From positions 25,280,163 to 25,344,162 of the forward strand of contig CM055830.1 of the NCBI GenBank assembly GCA_029582265.1: a stretch of DNA of 64,000 nt, written 5' to 3'. The position numbers were made by a program, and so were the translations under genes. The notes below the pieces were generated by a model. That model was not told where the DNA came from. It made no database searches and was given only the letters and a program-made list of their open reading frames with translations. This DNA is from Zoroaster sp. YZ-2022. Its lineage: Eukaryota; Echinodermata; Asteroidea; Forcipulatida; Zoroasteridae. This document shows, one piece after another, positions 30,997-43,100 of this stretch (positions are counted from its first letter, which is position 1; the number at the start of each line of letters is the position of its first letter).

Positions 30997-32220
30997 TATG
31001 GAGGTCGAAAAGTGGACATCTGCTTTTCAGCTTTCTAAATAATGAAAAAGCGGATTGAACGTTGTTGGCATTTTTCTACTTTTCTACTTTTCTACCACCT
31101 AAAAACTAGATTGAACATTTTGGTAATATCCATTTTTCTACTTTTCTGCTTTTCAGTTTCAAGAAAAGCAGATTTTACTTGTTCACCTACACTGGCGGTC
31201 AAAAAGTGGACATCTGCTTTTCTGGTTTCCTACAACCCGAAAAGTAGATCGAACGTTTTGGACAAATCAATTTTTCTACTTTTCTACTAGTACTAGCCGA
31301 AAAGCAGATTAGACGTTTTATCACACAGTGGCCTAAAAGTGGACATCTGCTTTTCTGGTTTCCCACAACACGAAAAGTAGATCGAACGTTTTGGACAAAT
31401 CGATTTTTCTGCTTTCCTGCTTCCCGAAAAGCGGATCGAACGTTTTCTCAACAGTTGCCTAAAAGTGGACAAGTCTGCTTTGTGCTTGAAGAAAAGCAGA
31501 TTGAATGATTTGATAAATCTACTCCCTTATCCACAAAATAATGGACGAATCCTACCCAATGCACCAAAACGATGCATGTGATAACAGATCAAACGGAACG
31601 CGCCTACCTGGCGCCTACGTCGGACATGTATTGTGACGGTAGGATTAGTCCATTATTTTGTGGATAAGGGAGTAGATTTATACCAAAACGATGCATGTGA
31701 TAACCGTCGCTGAAAAACAGGAGGCAGTACATCACAGATCAAACAGAACGCGCCTACCTGGCGCCTACGTCGGACATTGTATTGTGACGGTAGGATTAAT
31801 CCATTATTTTGTGGATAAGGGAGTAGATTTACCAAATCATTCAATCTGCTTTTCTTCAAGCGCAAAGCAGATGTCCACTTTTTGGCCACTGTGTGACAAA
31901 ACGTCTAATCTGCTTTTCGGGAAGCAGAAAAGCAGAAAAATGGATTTGTCGAAAACGTTCAATCTGCTTTTCTGGTTGTAGGAAACCAGAAAAGCAAATG
32001 TCCACTTTTTGACCGCCAGTATAGGTGAACAAGTAAAATCTGCTTTTCTTGAAACTGAAAAGCAGAAAAGTAGAAAAATGGATGTTACCAAAATGTTCAA
32101 TCTACTTTTTAGGTGGAAGAAAAGCAGAAAAGTAGAAAAATGCACTAGCCAACAACGTTCAATCTGCTTTTTCATTATTTAGAAAGCTGAAAAGCAGATC
32201 TCCACTTTTCGACTTCCATA
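30997..32220. mobile_element. 1.2-kb foldback element
   Basis: The two halves are inverted copies: TATGGAGGTCGAAAAGTGGA at the left and its near-inverse at 32202-32220. Arms of about 600 bases are built from an irregular subrepeat (GAAAAGCAGATTGAACGTTTT-like). Near the centre, TTATCCACAAAATAATGGA and its inverse surround a GCGCCTACCTGGCGCCTACG segment that occurs twice. No coding sequence; resembles FB/TIR-type foldback transposons. Confidence 0.8.
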
Positions 32221-32567
32221 CATTTAGCATTGGTTGCCACGGGAGTTTATTTAGTGGGGTGCATCCATAGGTCGCGGTTGAATTAATTCACCGGACGAGT
32301 TGGTTCAACGTACAAGTCAGTCAACGGTCGAGGTGGTGATGGACGACTCGGTCAATCCCTACACCAGTAAATGCTCTAATTTCATAAATAAATACGGACA
32401 AATAGGAGGCTTATACAAATATACCTACAAACTGTTTTTCTCCAACTGTTGTCTGTAAATGCTTTTCCACACTTTTCTCAAGACTTATTACAATCGCATA
32501 AAATAGTATAAAATGTCATACCAGGTTGGTGGTTATCAATTGTGTATCTTCTCTTTAAACGCACACA

Positions 32568-33085
32568 ATAAATCAAATGAATTATAATATTCTTCCTTGG
32601 ACCAACAAGGATTGAGGTACTATACATAACAGCAAAAGAAACGTCACCCCCTAAATTTTGATAAGTCTGAGAACGTGTTTAGCTTATGTGTCCTCAGACG
32701 TCATGCATGACGAATTTTGAGGTCAACCAAATTTGCCACATTGTGTTCGTGTTACACTCCATACTCATAATATTCTTCATTAAACAAATTATATTAATTA
32801 TAAAATGAAAATAATAAATATTGTTATGGGTGACGTTTCTTTTGCTGTTATGTATATAATGATTATAGGCCTATACCAAGCAAAGCAATACAATACACAC
32901 GATAAATCAAATGAATTATAATATTCTTCCTTGGACCAACAAGGATTGATATAATGATTAGGCATACCAAGCAAAGCAATGACAACACACACAATAAATC
33001 AAATGAATTATAATATTCTTTCTTGGACCAACAAGGATTGATACTATAATGATTAGGCCTACACCAAGCAAAGCAATACACACAA
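32568..33085. repeat. About 95-bp tandem repeat, 3 copies, one split by a MITE
   Basis: TAAATCAAATGAATTATAAT followed by CTTGGACCAACAAGGATTGA occurs at about 32571, 32904 and 32997, each followed by a GCCTACACCAAGCAAAGCAA-type run. The first copy is interrupted at 32623-32856. Confidence 0.85.
32623..32856. mobile_element. TA-flanked MITE sharing termini with the 17927 hairpin
   Basis: Terminal inverted repeats TACATAACAGCAAAAGAAAC (inverse at 32835-32856) with TA at both sides, inserted into the first copy of a tandem repeat. The CAGCAAAAGAAACG core is shared with 17927-18249. TA targeting suggests a Tc1/mariner-type origin; the family is not confirmed. Confidence 0.7.
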
Positions 33086-33988
33086 TCACTAATACTTGCC
33101 CGGGCATTAAAAGATTAAAACTAACATCATATGATCGGAATGCCATCACACGAATTGCACCTACACATTTGATCATATTTACGTTTCAGTGCACAAGTAA
33201 GTCTTAGTTACCATTCTTATGTTAATTGCCTGCTTTTGTCACGTCTTTGTGTGTCTAGTGAACCGGATTTAGGGTCAGCACTTCGGTACCCGACACTTGT
33301 GTGTTTATGTGTTACCATAGCTGAATTCACTAGTACATGTACTAGGCGAGGACATCTGTTGCTTCCCAAATATTTGGATACTGCAGCATCGCACCAAAAA
33401 TACGTGATCATTCAAGATGAATGTATGGTGAATTCCAGCAGAATGTAGCGGAATATTCACAACAGCAGTGTGTTTTGAATGTGGAAAAGAAAACCTGGTT
33501 ATGTGACACGTGTGTAATGAGTTTAGTCTTCTGTGCACAACTTTTGAATTTAGCGTCAAGTTAAATAATTTTTTAACTCAGACGATCATCGATGCATCGA
33601 ACATAATTCCGTCTGTAGTATAACGAGACGGCAGCGTGTAATCGATTTTCATCAATCGCATTTCTCCCTTTGGAGTCGGACCTTCGATTTGTGTACCTCA
33701 TCAAAACCAGCACTTATGCAATAGATACTTGACAGGCGGTATTACTGTAAATCGAACCGATAATGATACACCACCATGCAAAGCCTCAAAACATTCTTAC
33801 TTGACATACTACTGAATTAACTATGGGAACCAAAATAGTTTAAATTTCTAGATAAATCAGATATGAAATTGCCAAACGTCCCGTGACGAACTCTTGATAC
33901 TTTAAAGTTTATATAAATGTTGTTTCATATGAAATCTTAGTGTCGATTTATAATCTGAATCAAGCAAATAAGAGAGTGAGGTTTCATT
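33086..33988. other. 5' flank and probable 5' UTR of the patatin gene
   Basis: Less repetitive than its surroundings. I could not fix a TATA box or transcription start. Confidence 0.45.
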
Positions 33989-34154
33989 ATGGGTAGTGAG
34001 AGCTCTAAGAATCGTGTAGTTGACCATGAAGATCCACTGTTCACAAAAGGTGATGAAGAATTACCGGCGAGTGTGCACCAGAGAAGAGGAACAAAGTTTA
34101 ATACATTGAGTGTGATAAATAACCTGACATCATCCCAAAGCTCATTAAGACCTG
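33989..34154 (+). CDS. Patatin gene exon 1, start codon and myristoylation signal
   Basis: ATG at 33989 begins MGSSESSKNRVVDHEDP. Gly2 and Ser6 fit the N-myristoyltransferase consensus, which supports this start. The rest is polar and Ser-rich. Donor GGTAAGT; leaves one base. Confidence 0.82.
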
Positions 34155-37100
34155 GTAAGTGATGTAGACGGTCTGATGAATAGGCAGACAGCTTCTTACT
34201 ATTCTCAATATATAAAATAAACTCCTACATTGCTCATTTTTGGAAGTCCCATTCATACTAAATACATCCGAACACAGTTCCGACGATTACCGATCGAAAC
34301 AAACCACATTTTCGGGTGTACATAATTTCGGGTGAAATTATGCCTAATATCCAGACCTAATATTTCAAGTTTTCGCATTTTTTCGAACTGATCGTGCTAC
34401 ACGAATACTTATAAATATCTTTTGTATATTTTCACCAAATTTAAGATCAATCCTTATAATCGGGATCACTTTTTGATTGACGCATTTTTGTGCGACCCCG
34501 TTTTGATTTTGCCGGTGTGTTCCCGATATTAAGCCGGGGATTTGACAGCGGATATGTGGTCTCCCGAATAAATTTTTTAACTTGTGACAGAGTTCCAAAT
34601 AAATAATATTTTAATATCGGAATTTATTGAAAAATAAAGTGAGTGTTTAAATAGGAATGTTATGTGATTTAAAAACTGTGTACAGGCTGTAAGTTTAACA
34701 CGGAATAGCAGGAAATGCATCATGTGATCTGTAACGCACTCATTGATTGGAAGGGTCACCCTTTTTGGTCCTTTGGCTGTTCCGCCTATTGAACTTACTC
34801 CAACTGTGACGGGCTTGTGAAATAAGAATATATATGGTCTCTCATATCCCTTCATTCATACAGGACACTACAGACTTCCTCCGTAAACTAGAGGGTATTA
34901 AACATCAAACACCCAATTTTGCCCTCCTTGTCACTCTGGATGTTTCCTCCTTATATACAAACATCCCCCATGGCGAAGGCATAAGTGCATGTGCCAATGC
35001 TCTCAGATCCAACAACCAAACCAAACCTTCAGTGAGACACCTCACAGATCTTATCCGACATATACTGACCAAAAACAATTTCACGTTCCTAGACAGAAAC
35101 TTCCTCCAGGTTCAAGGTACGCTAATCTGTTTATGTCTGACCTTGAAGACAGATTGCTATCTTCTGCCCCCCACCGTCCTCTAGTATGGTGGAGATTTAT
35201 TGACGATATATTCTGCATTTGGTGTGGTGGCCAAGATAACCTAGGTGAATTCATCGACTACATTAATTCATTCCACGCCACCATCAAGTTCACTGCTAAC
35301 TACTCTACCAATAGCGTGAACTTCATAGACGTCACCATCAACAAATCCCCCATGGCATCTCGACTGATGTCTATTGTAAACCCACTGACACTCATCAATA
35401 CCTCCTTTCTGACAGCTGCCACCCCAAGCACTGCAAAGAGGCCATCGCCTACAGTCAAGCGCTCCGTATAAGACGTATCTGTTCCACCGATACCTTATAC
35501 AGGAAACGGTCGTCTGAACTGAGGCTACACATTGTATCCCGGGGTCATAGCAAACGCAGGGTCCAACTAACCATCAACAGGGCCCTCTGTACCCCCCGTA
35601 GCACCCAGGGTAACAAGAAAACCCTTCCTAACAGAGTCCCCCTGGTCACGACTTATCACCCCAGATTACCCAGACTTTCATCTATCGTAAATGATAACAT
35701 GACTATTTTACACTCCTCCGACAGGTTACGCTCAGCTATCCCTGAGCCCCCTTTGATTGCTTTCGTCGCCCCCGTAACCTCGGTGATATATTGGTTCGGG
35801 CTAGGCTCTCTAGCACTAATAGTGACCTTAACATCACTGATCATGAATCACCACAGGGGTGCTCTAAGTGTAACCGCTCGAGATGCAAAACCTGTTTGTA
35901 TCTCAAATCTGCTCAGAAGGTGAAAAGCCACAGTACTGGTCTCACCTACACAATCAGAACTAAATCCCAGTGTGACACACCCAATGTTATATATGTAATC
36001 TCATGGAAAAGATGTGGTATACAATATATACTTATGTCCACTTATGTCAATTATCTATTGCTCTATGGGGCCAGGTCAGAGGCCAAACCATATCTGCCGA
36101 GTAGCCAGGGATCAAGCCCCGGTCAGATGCAAACAACCCGCGGCAGTGCGGGGATCACACAATTAACGGGACACAAGCCTTTTATGTGGTTGTACACAAA
36201 GTAGATTTATATGGAGAAACTGACCTGAAATATTATAAACGGGTAGCGAGCAAAGAAAAATTGGCTGATGCCGGACTCGAACCCGCGACCTCTCGAATAC
36301 CGTACGAGTGCTCTACCAACTGAGCTAACCAGCCCCTATGTTGGTGGGCGGTCCACTTATGCCAATTATCTATTGCTCTATGGGGCCAGGTCAGAGGCCA
36401 AACCATATCTGCTGAGTAGCCAGGGATCAAGCCCCAGTCAGATGCAAACAACCCAGGTAACGGCAGTAGCGGGGATCACACAATTAATGGGACACAAGCC
36501 TTTTATGTGGTTGTACACAAAGTAGATTTATACGGAGAAACTGAACTGAAATATTATAAACGGGTAGCGAGCATGCAAAGAAAAAAAAATATATATACGG
36601 GATATATATATAGGACAAAACACACACATTTGTGAAGAATGAAAATTTCAGTATTGTATTAATATGAATGGATTTGGAGATATAACATATTAAAATAGAC
36701 ACAAAAGTAAACAAAACTCAGTTTAGACGTTCACTCACGGTGCCACTTTTGAACCGTTTCATCAATTTGTGTAATTTTTTTTTATTAAGTTTGATATTTT
36801 TTGCCCTTTCAATCAATATGAGTTTTGTAGAGAAACAAGGAATGTTGAATTTTGGGTCTAACATTCCTAATAACTTATAGACCCGCAATGCCTTCCCAAC
36901 CTTCTGTTTTTTTATGATGCCATAATGAAGTTGTGATGTCAGACGTCATCAGATATCGACATTCGTACAGAATTTAGTACGATGATAAAATATATCCAGT
37001 GTATTACTTTTGTGATAAATTTAGTAACGTGACTGAACCGGAAGTTAAGATGTTCAACTTTGAACATTATTATGTAGTTCTAATTACGAAAAATCCATAT

Positions 37101-40100
37101 CTCCTGAACCAAAGTAGATACTAACGTTATTTCTCATGAGCATGGGGAAGTTTTATTGTGTCAGATGTATGTTCTTTAAATAAACTGAAGTTCAAATTCA
37201 ACACATTCTAACACAAAATTGGTATGTCTTTCGAATATGAAATTTATATTTTATAATAAAAGATGATCCACATTTGTCCTAACAAACACTTGAGCTCTAG
37301 TTAGGTGCTTGTGCGACAGCGCGAACACCTTGAAATTGTTCGTTTTTTCCCCTTCTCCATCCAGATGAAACTTATCGAACAATTAATATAGTTTCCAAGC
37401 TCAGAATGACTTCATATTTTGCACTTACAATCCTTGGAATTTCTAGAGTGCTCTAACAACGATGACGTAAGAATATCACCACTAATTGATTATATATCTA
37501 ATTATTAGTAATTAAATACATTCTGCCCTCAATGCCTCAGACTGAACGGACGTTATGCATGTGTGCCACACGTGTATGTGTACACGTACACACGTGTATT
37601 GTATGCATCTATCTCATTCACTGCACTGCACTGTCTGTGCATGTACAGAATAGTGTACAAAGTTTAATATTTCAAAAAATCATATCTGATGAACCACAAA
37701 AGGCATTTTCACAGTCTTTGCATCATCTTAAAGATCTTGAATTATGTCACATTTTGTTCACAGATTTGCGTAAAACACTTTACATTAGCATACAATGCAC
37801 GAAAAAATGCTGGGGTGGACTGTGAAACTTGAATACCGCCCTGTTGTCTTGACTGGTTATCTAGACAGGGCATTTACTTTCTGTTGTCTGACAATGTCCA
37901 CGTGTACCGTGACATTGTCAACTCGTGGTGCACAAATTAATATTGCCAAACGTTTGGTGCTGATCATCCTACTCTACGTCGCATATTCACCGTGTTGTTA
38001 GTTTTGATTTTACCTGGTCATCACCTCCCACTATTCCTACATGTACAGCGCGGTCACTTTGCAATCTAGCTACAGCTATACACCATGGTCGCCGGCCACA
38101 CGCTGTTGCAAGTTACGTAACACACTTTCACATTAGCATACAATGCACGAAAAAATGTTGTGGCGTGGACCGTGAAACTTAATTACTAATAATAATAATA
38201 ACAGAGCATTTATAAGGCGCACAGTATCTGGAGACCCATTCAAAGGCGCCGGTCACTTGAAAATCAGTGTAGGTCAAATGAAAGATTGAAGAGATGTGTC
38301 TTAAGATGCCGTTTGAATGATGACAGATCAGTTGTGTCCCTTAACTCGTCTGGCAAGGAGTTCCAGAGACGCGGTGCACAGCTGGAAAAGGCCCGGTCCC
38401 CGTAGGTTGCCAGGCGAGTTTTGGGAACAGAAAGTATCTGTGATGAAGAAGATCTGAGGCCTGGTCGCAGGTTGCGAAGTTGTAACAGGTCCTGTATGTA
38501 GGATGGAGCTAAACCATGAAGGGCTTTGAATGTAAGGAGCAGGATTTTGACTTGTATTCTGTATTTAACAGGAAGCCAGTGAAGATTGTATAATATAGGT
38601 GTTATGTGCTCGGATGATCTAGTTTTGGTGAGTAAGCGGGCAGACGCGTTTTGTACTCTCTGAAGGCGTTTTAATGATTGCTGAGGTAGTCCTATAAGTA
38701 AACTATTGCAGAAGTCTAGTCTAGATGAGATAAATGCGTGGATGAGTTGTTCAGCATGTGTGTAGTGAAAGCGATGCTCTGATTGCTGCTATGTGACGTA
38801 AATGCGCATAAGAAGACTGACACACTGTGGTTATATGTCGGTCAAGATTCATAAACCTGTCGAAAACAACGCCAAGATTACGTGCGTCAAAGCAAGGAGC
38901 AACCTGAACATCACCTATGCGTATGCCTGAAATGTTAACTTCCTGTCTGAGGTGAGGTGAGCGAATGACAAGAAACTGGGTTTTTTGGGCGTTTAATTTT
39001 AGTAGATTGGCCGCCATCCACCTACGTATGTTGTCTAAGCATGTTTCAAGAATGTGTTGTGTGTTGGTATCATCGTCGGGTATACTTGGGGAAAAGGTGG
39101 CGTAAAGCTGTGTGTCGTCTGCGTAAAAGTGGGGAAGTAAGCCATGGTGTCGGGCAATGCGGCCAAGAGGAGATATGTATAAGGTAAAAAGCATAGGCCC
39201 TAATACAGACCCCTGTGGCACACCATAGCTGAGCTTGGAGTCTTTGGATAATTCCCCGGATAAATTAACTGCCTGAGAACGATTATGCAAGTATGATTTG
39301 AACCAATCAAGAGCAACGCCATGGACCCCAAATTGATGCTGCAGTCTACGCAGGAGGATGTCATGGTCAATGGTGTCGAAGGCTGCTGAGAGGTCAAGTA
39401 GAACAAGGAGAATGGCCCTTTTGTTGTCGACGGCCAGCATGATGTCATTGTTGACTTTGACTAATGCTGTTTCTACACTGTGAAACCTAGTATATGCGGA
39501 TTGCAAATCATCGCGCAAATGGTGCTCAGTGAGATGGGTATTCAACCTGGCAGCAACTACCTTCTCAGCAACCTTCGATATAAATGATAAGTTGGAAATT
39601 GGGCGATAATTATTTAGATCGTTATGGTCAAGTGATTGTTTCTTTATAACAGGAGTGATGAGAGCCCTCTTGAAGCAATCTGGGAATTGGCCAGTAGTGA
39701 GGGATCTGTTAATTATTGCTTTTATAGGCCCAATCAACACGTACTGCCCTCATTAACCACAAAGATATATTCACAATCTTTGCATCATCTCATAGACCTC
39801 GAATTATGTGACGTGTCGATCGTACACAGACATGACCCCCATATGACTCAATGAAAATAAAATGACTATAGTGACATCTTATCAAAAATATCTTTCAAAA
39901 ATACCTACCAGTGTATTGCTTTCGTGATAAATTTAGTAACGTGACTGAACCGGAAGTTAAGATGTTCAGTTTTGCACATTATGTAATTCAAATTATATAT
40001 TATGAAAAACCATATCTCCTGAACAAAAAAAACTAACGTTTTATTCCGTCAGATGTAATAACCTGATCTGACCTTTACTTCCGGTCCAAACAGGAAGTTC

Positions 40101-43100
40101 AAATTCAACACATTCTAACGTAAAATTGATAGGTCTTTTGAATACGAAATTGATATTTTTATAATTATAAAAGATAATTCACATTTTACTTACTTACTGA
40201 GTTACTTACTTACTTTTTATTTTATTTTTATTTTTTATTATTTTATATTTTTAACCAATGAGAGCTCAGAGATATCGGAGTGTACCAGTGCCGTTGGATA
40301 AAGGCGGTGGGGACGCTGCAAATTGCCGTGAACTTGGCGCTGCGAAATTACCTAAATTTGAAGCCAAAGTGCAGTTTAACCACCAGAGGGCTACAATGTA
40401 TACGACGTGGATTTATTAAGCTGTAGCCCTTGGTTTTTCGACCATTGATTTATGAAACTGTCATTATTCTACTTTAAGCTTTTTATTTCGTGATTGTAAT
40501 TTTTTTATGCCCCGCTGGCGAAGCCGAAGGGGCAGATAGTTTCTACCTTGTCCTTCCATGTGTCACGGTGTGTGTGCGCGCGCGCGTGTCACACATTTTG
40601 GTGTCATCGTGATAACTTGAGTTAGTCTTCATGTATTGTCATGAAACATGACAGTTACCTTGAAGAAGCCTATTGAATTTGGGGGTTACAGGTCAAAGGT
40701 CAAGATTAATATGGCTAAAACAAAAGAAATGGTGTCATTGCGATAATTTGAGTTAGACGTCATATTGTCACGAAACTTGAATGATGATGTAAATGAATGG
40801 TCCCCTCAGAACCAGATAGCTCCCATGGAATTTGATGTTAAAAGGGTGGAGTCAAGTAATAGGTGACGGTAATGGTGCATTTGTGTTGCTATAGGGGGCA
40901 TAACACGTTTTCTTGTTTTTCTTTTTTAACAGGCAGTTCCGTTTCGTCATTTATATCGGATATACCGCCCATAGATATCAGGATTGAGGACTATGAATAT
41001 CCGTTTGAGAACATCGTTTTTGAAGGAGGTGGCAACAAAGGACTTGCGTATGCTGGTGCTATCAGGGTAAGTTGTTTCTTTCCTAGTTTCTAGGCGTTTA
41101 GCCGAGGGTGGGAGGGGGGGGGGCAGGGTGAAGCCCCCTTTGGCCCAGTTTATTTTGTTTTACTTTTAATAACATTTTGTTTTAATTGAAATAAACATTT
41201 GTCTGTTCTGTGAGCTTCCTTGCAAAAAATTTCCGCGGATATATTTTTAAAAAGTTCTCATCACCCCTCCCTTGACAATGTTCAGGCTGCGCGCCTGCTA
41301 GTTATTCAACCAACATTATTGTGAGACCCATATTGTTCTTACATTGACTGCAAAGTCGGGCTAGGCCTATTTATTACTGGGAACAATATTTGATAGATTT
41401 GTTGCTGGCGTCACTATGTTCCATTTGTATGGGATAGCCCAAGTATACATTATGAGCCCCGTGTGGCTACTCATAATTATAATGTCCCTATAATAGCCCG
41501 TATAGTAATCAGTAGGGCAGCCTATGGGTTCAAACAGTTATTCGTCCACTGGTGCTGCTATGGACCAATATAGGCTTGCAAAAATATTGCTCCCCTGTCT
41601 CATATCGAAAATGATATAATATATAAATGGGCAGCGTATATGCTTAATTGGATAGCGCTATGCCCCCGATGGGGATGCCCAAATGGGGCCAAGGATGATT
41701 GAATTTAGTCCGCAGATATGATGAAAACACAGATTGATTAACAATGATATTGTGTCACGTAGGCCTACATTTGTACTTTTTGACCTATTTTAACTTTTTT
41801 GTTTAAAGAACGAAGAAAAAACAGTTAACAAAAATATTGCTTAATGCTTATAGAAGTGACTTGAGAATAGACCAATAGTTTAGTCAACTTGTATGCACAA
41901 ACAAATCATGATGTCATAAATAAACATATGCAAATTTGTATTATCATAGGTCAAACTTGTAGCTTTGCATGGTGAGGAGGATAAGTAAGACTAATTGCGG
42001 TGACACCATGTGAAATTCTCAATTGAATAGTAATTAATTCTGAAAAGAACTGGAGGTACAACTCGACGTTTCGATCAGTGTGCTCTGATCATCATCAGGA
42101 GAATGCCGGACTCGGAAATGCTGCTGCTTAAGTAGGCTGCTGGAGGATTACGCGATGACAGGATGCTGGAGGATTAGTTCGTTGAGGCGTGGAGGCGGGA
42201 ACAGTTGAGACTAGGATCCTAGGAGTTAGGGGAAGGAGTGTGTGCTCACTGAACCGAATCAGTTGTTGACAAGCACGGGGGGAGGAGGCTGGTTAACTTA
42301 GGATATAGGAGATCCCTCAGTCTGGGGTGGGTTGTGGACTTTGGATATAGAAGATCCTTCAGTCCGTAGTAGTGGTCGCCAAATATCGCTGATGTAGAAG
42401 CCGATGTCCTGTGGTACAGTGTCGTGTTTGACGATCTCGATGGCCTCTCTGATGCGTCTGGGGTGCCATGTGTCGATGGGTGTGATGAGTTGGGCTGCAT
42501 ACCAGTCGATTTGGTGGTCCTTGATGTGTGAGTGCTTGACGATGGCTGACTTCTCAAAATCTCCTCTGCGGCCGTGCGCTCGGTGTTCTTTCAGTCTTGT
42601 CGGAGAATCCGTTGGAGTTTATGAGACGTCGAACCTAGATAGGGGAGACAAGTAGAAAGGGTTAAATTACTTACCTTGCGTCAACGAACTAATCCTCCAG
42701 CATCCTGTCATCGCGTAATCCTCCAGCAGCCTACTTAAGCAGCAGCATTTCCCAGAGTCCGGCATTCTCCTGAGGACGATCAGAGCACACTGATCGAAAC
42801 GTCGAGTTGTAGGTCCAGTTCTTTTCAGAACTAATTACTACTCAGTTGAGAATTTCACATGGTGTCACCGCAATTAGTCTTACTTGTATTATCATAACAT
42901 GTATTATAATTATGCCAAGCAGTAAACCGGTTCAGTCTGTCAACAAACATCACTGATTGACTATTAGGATTAAGACTTTCTATGTCAATTGTCACTTTGT
43001 TGGTCAAGCCCATTGCTTGCAGGAAGGATGGGGTGATTGAGCTTTTAGTTTTGCAAAAGGTGGGCGGAGACTATAGCCTTAACTGGATCGGTGTATTGCC

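Noticed and set aside
36263..36334. Functional tRNA gene
   Set aside because: C at position 33, a T-T in the anticodon stem and a T-stem mismatch, inside a repeated unit.
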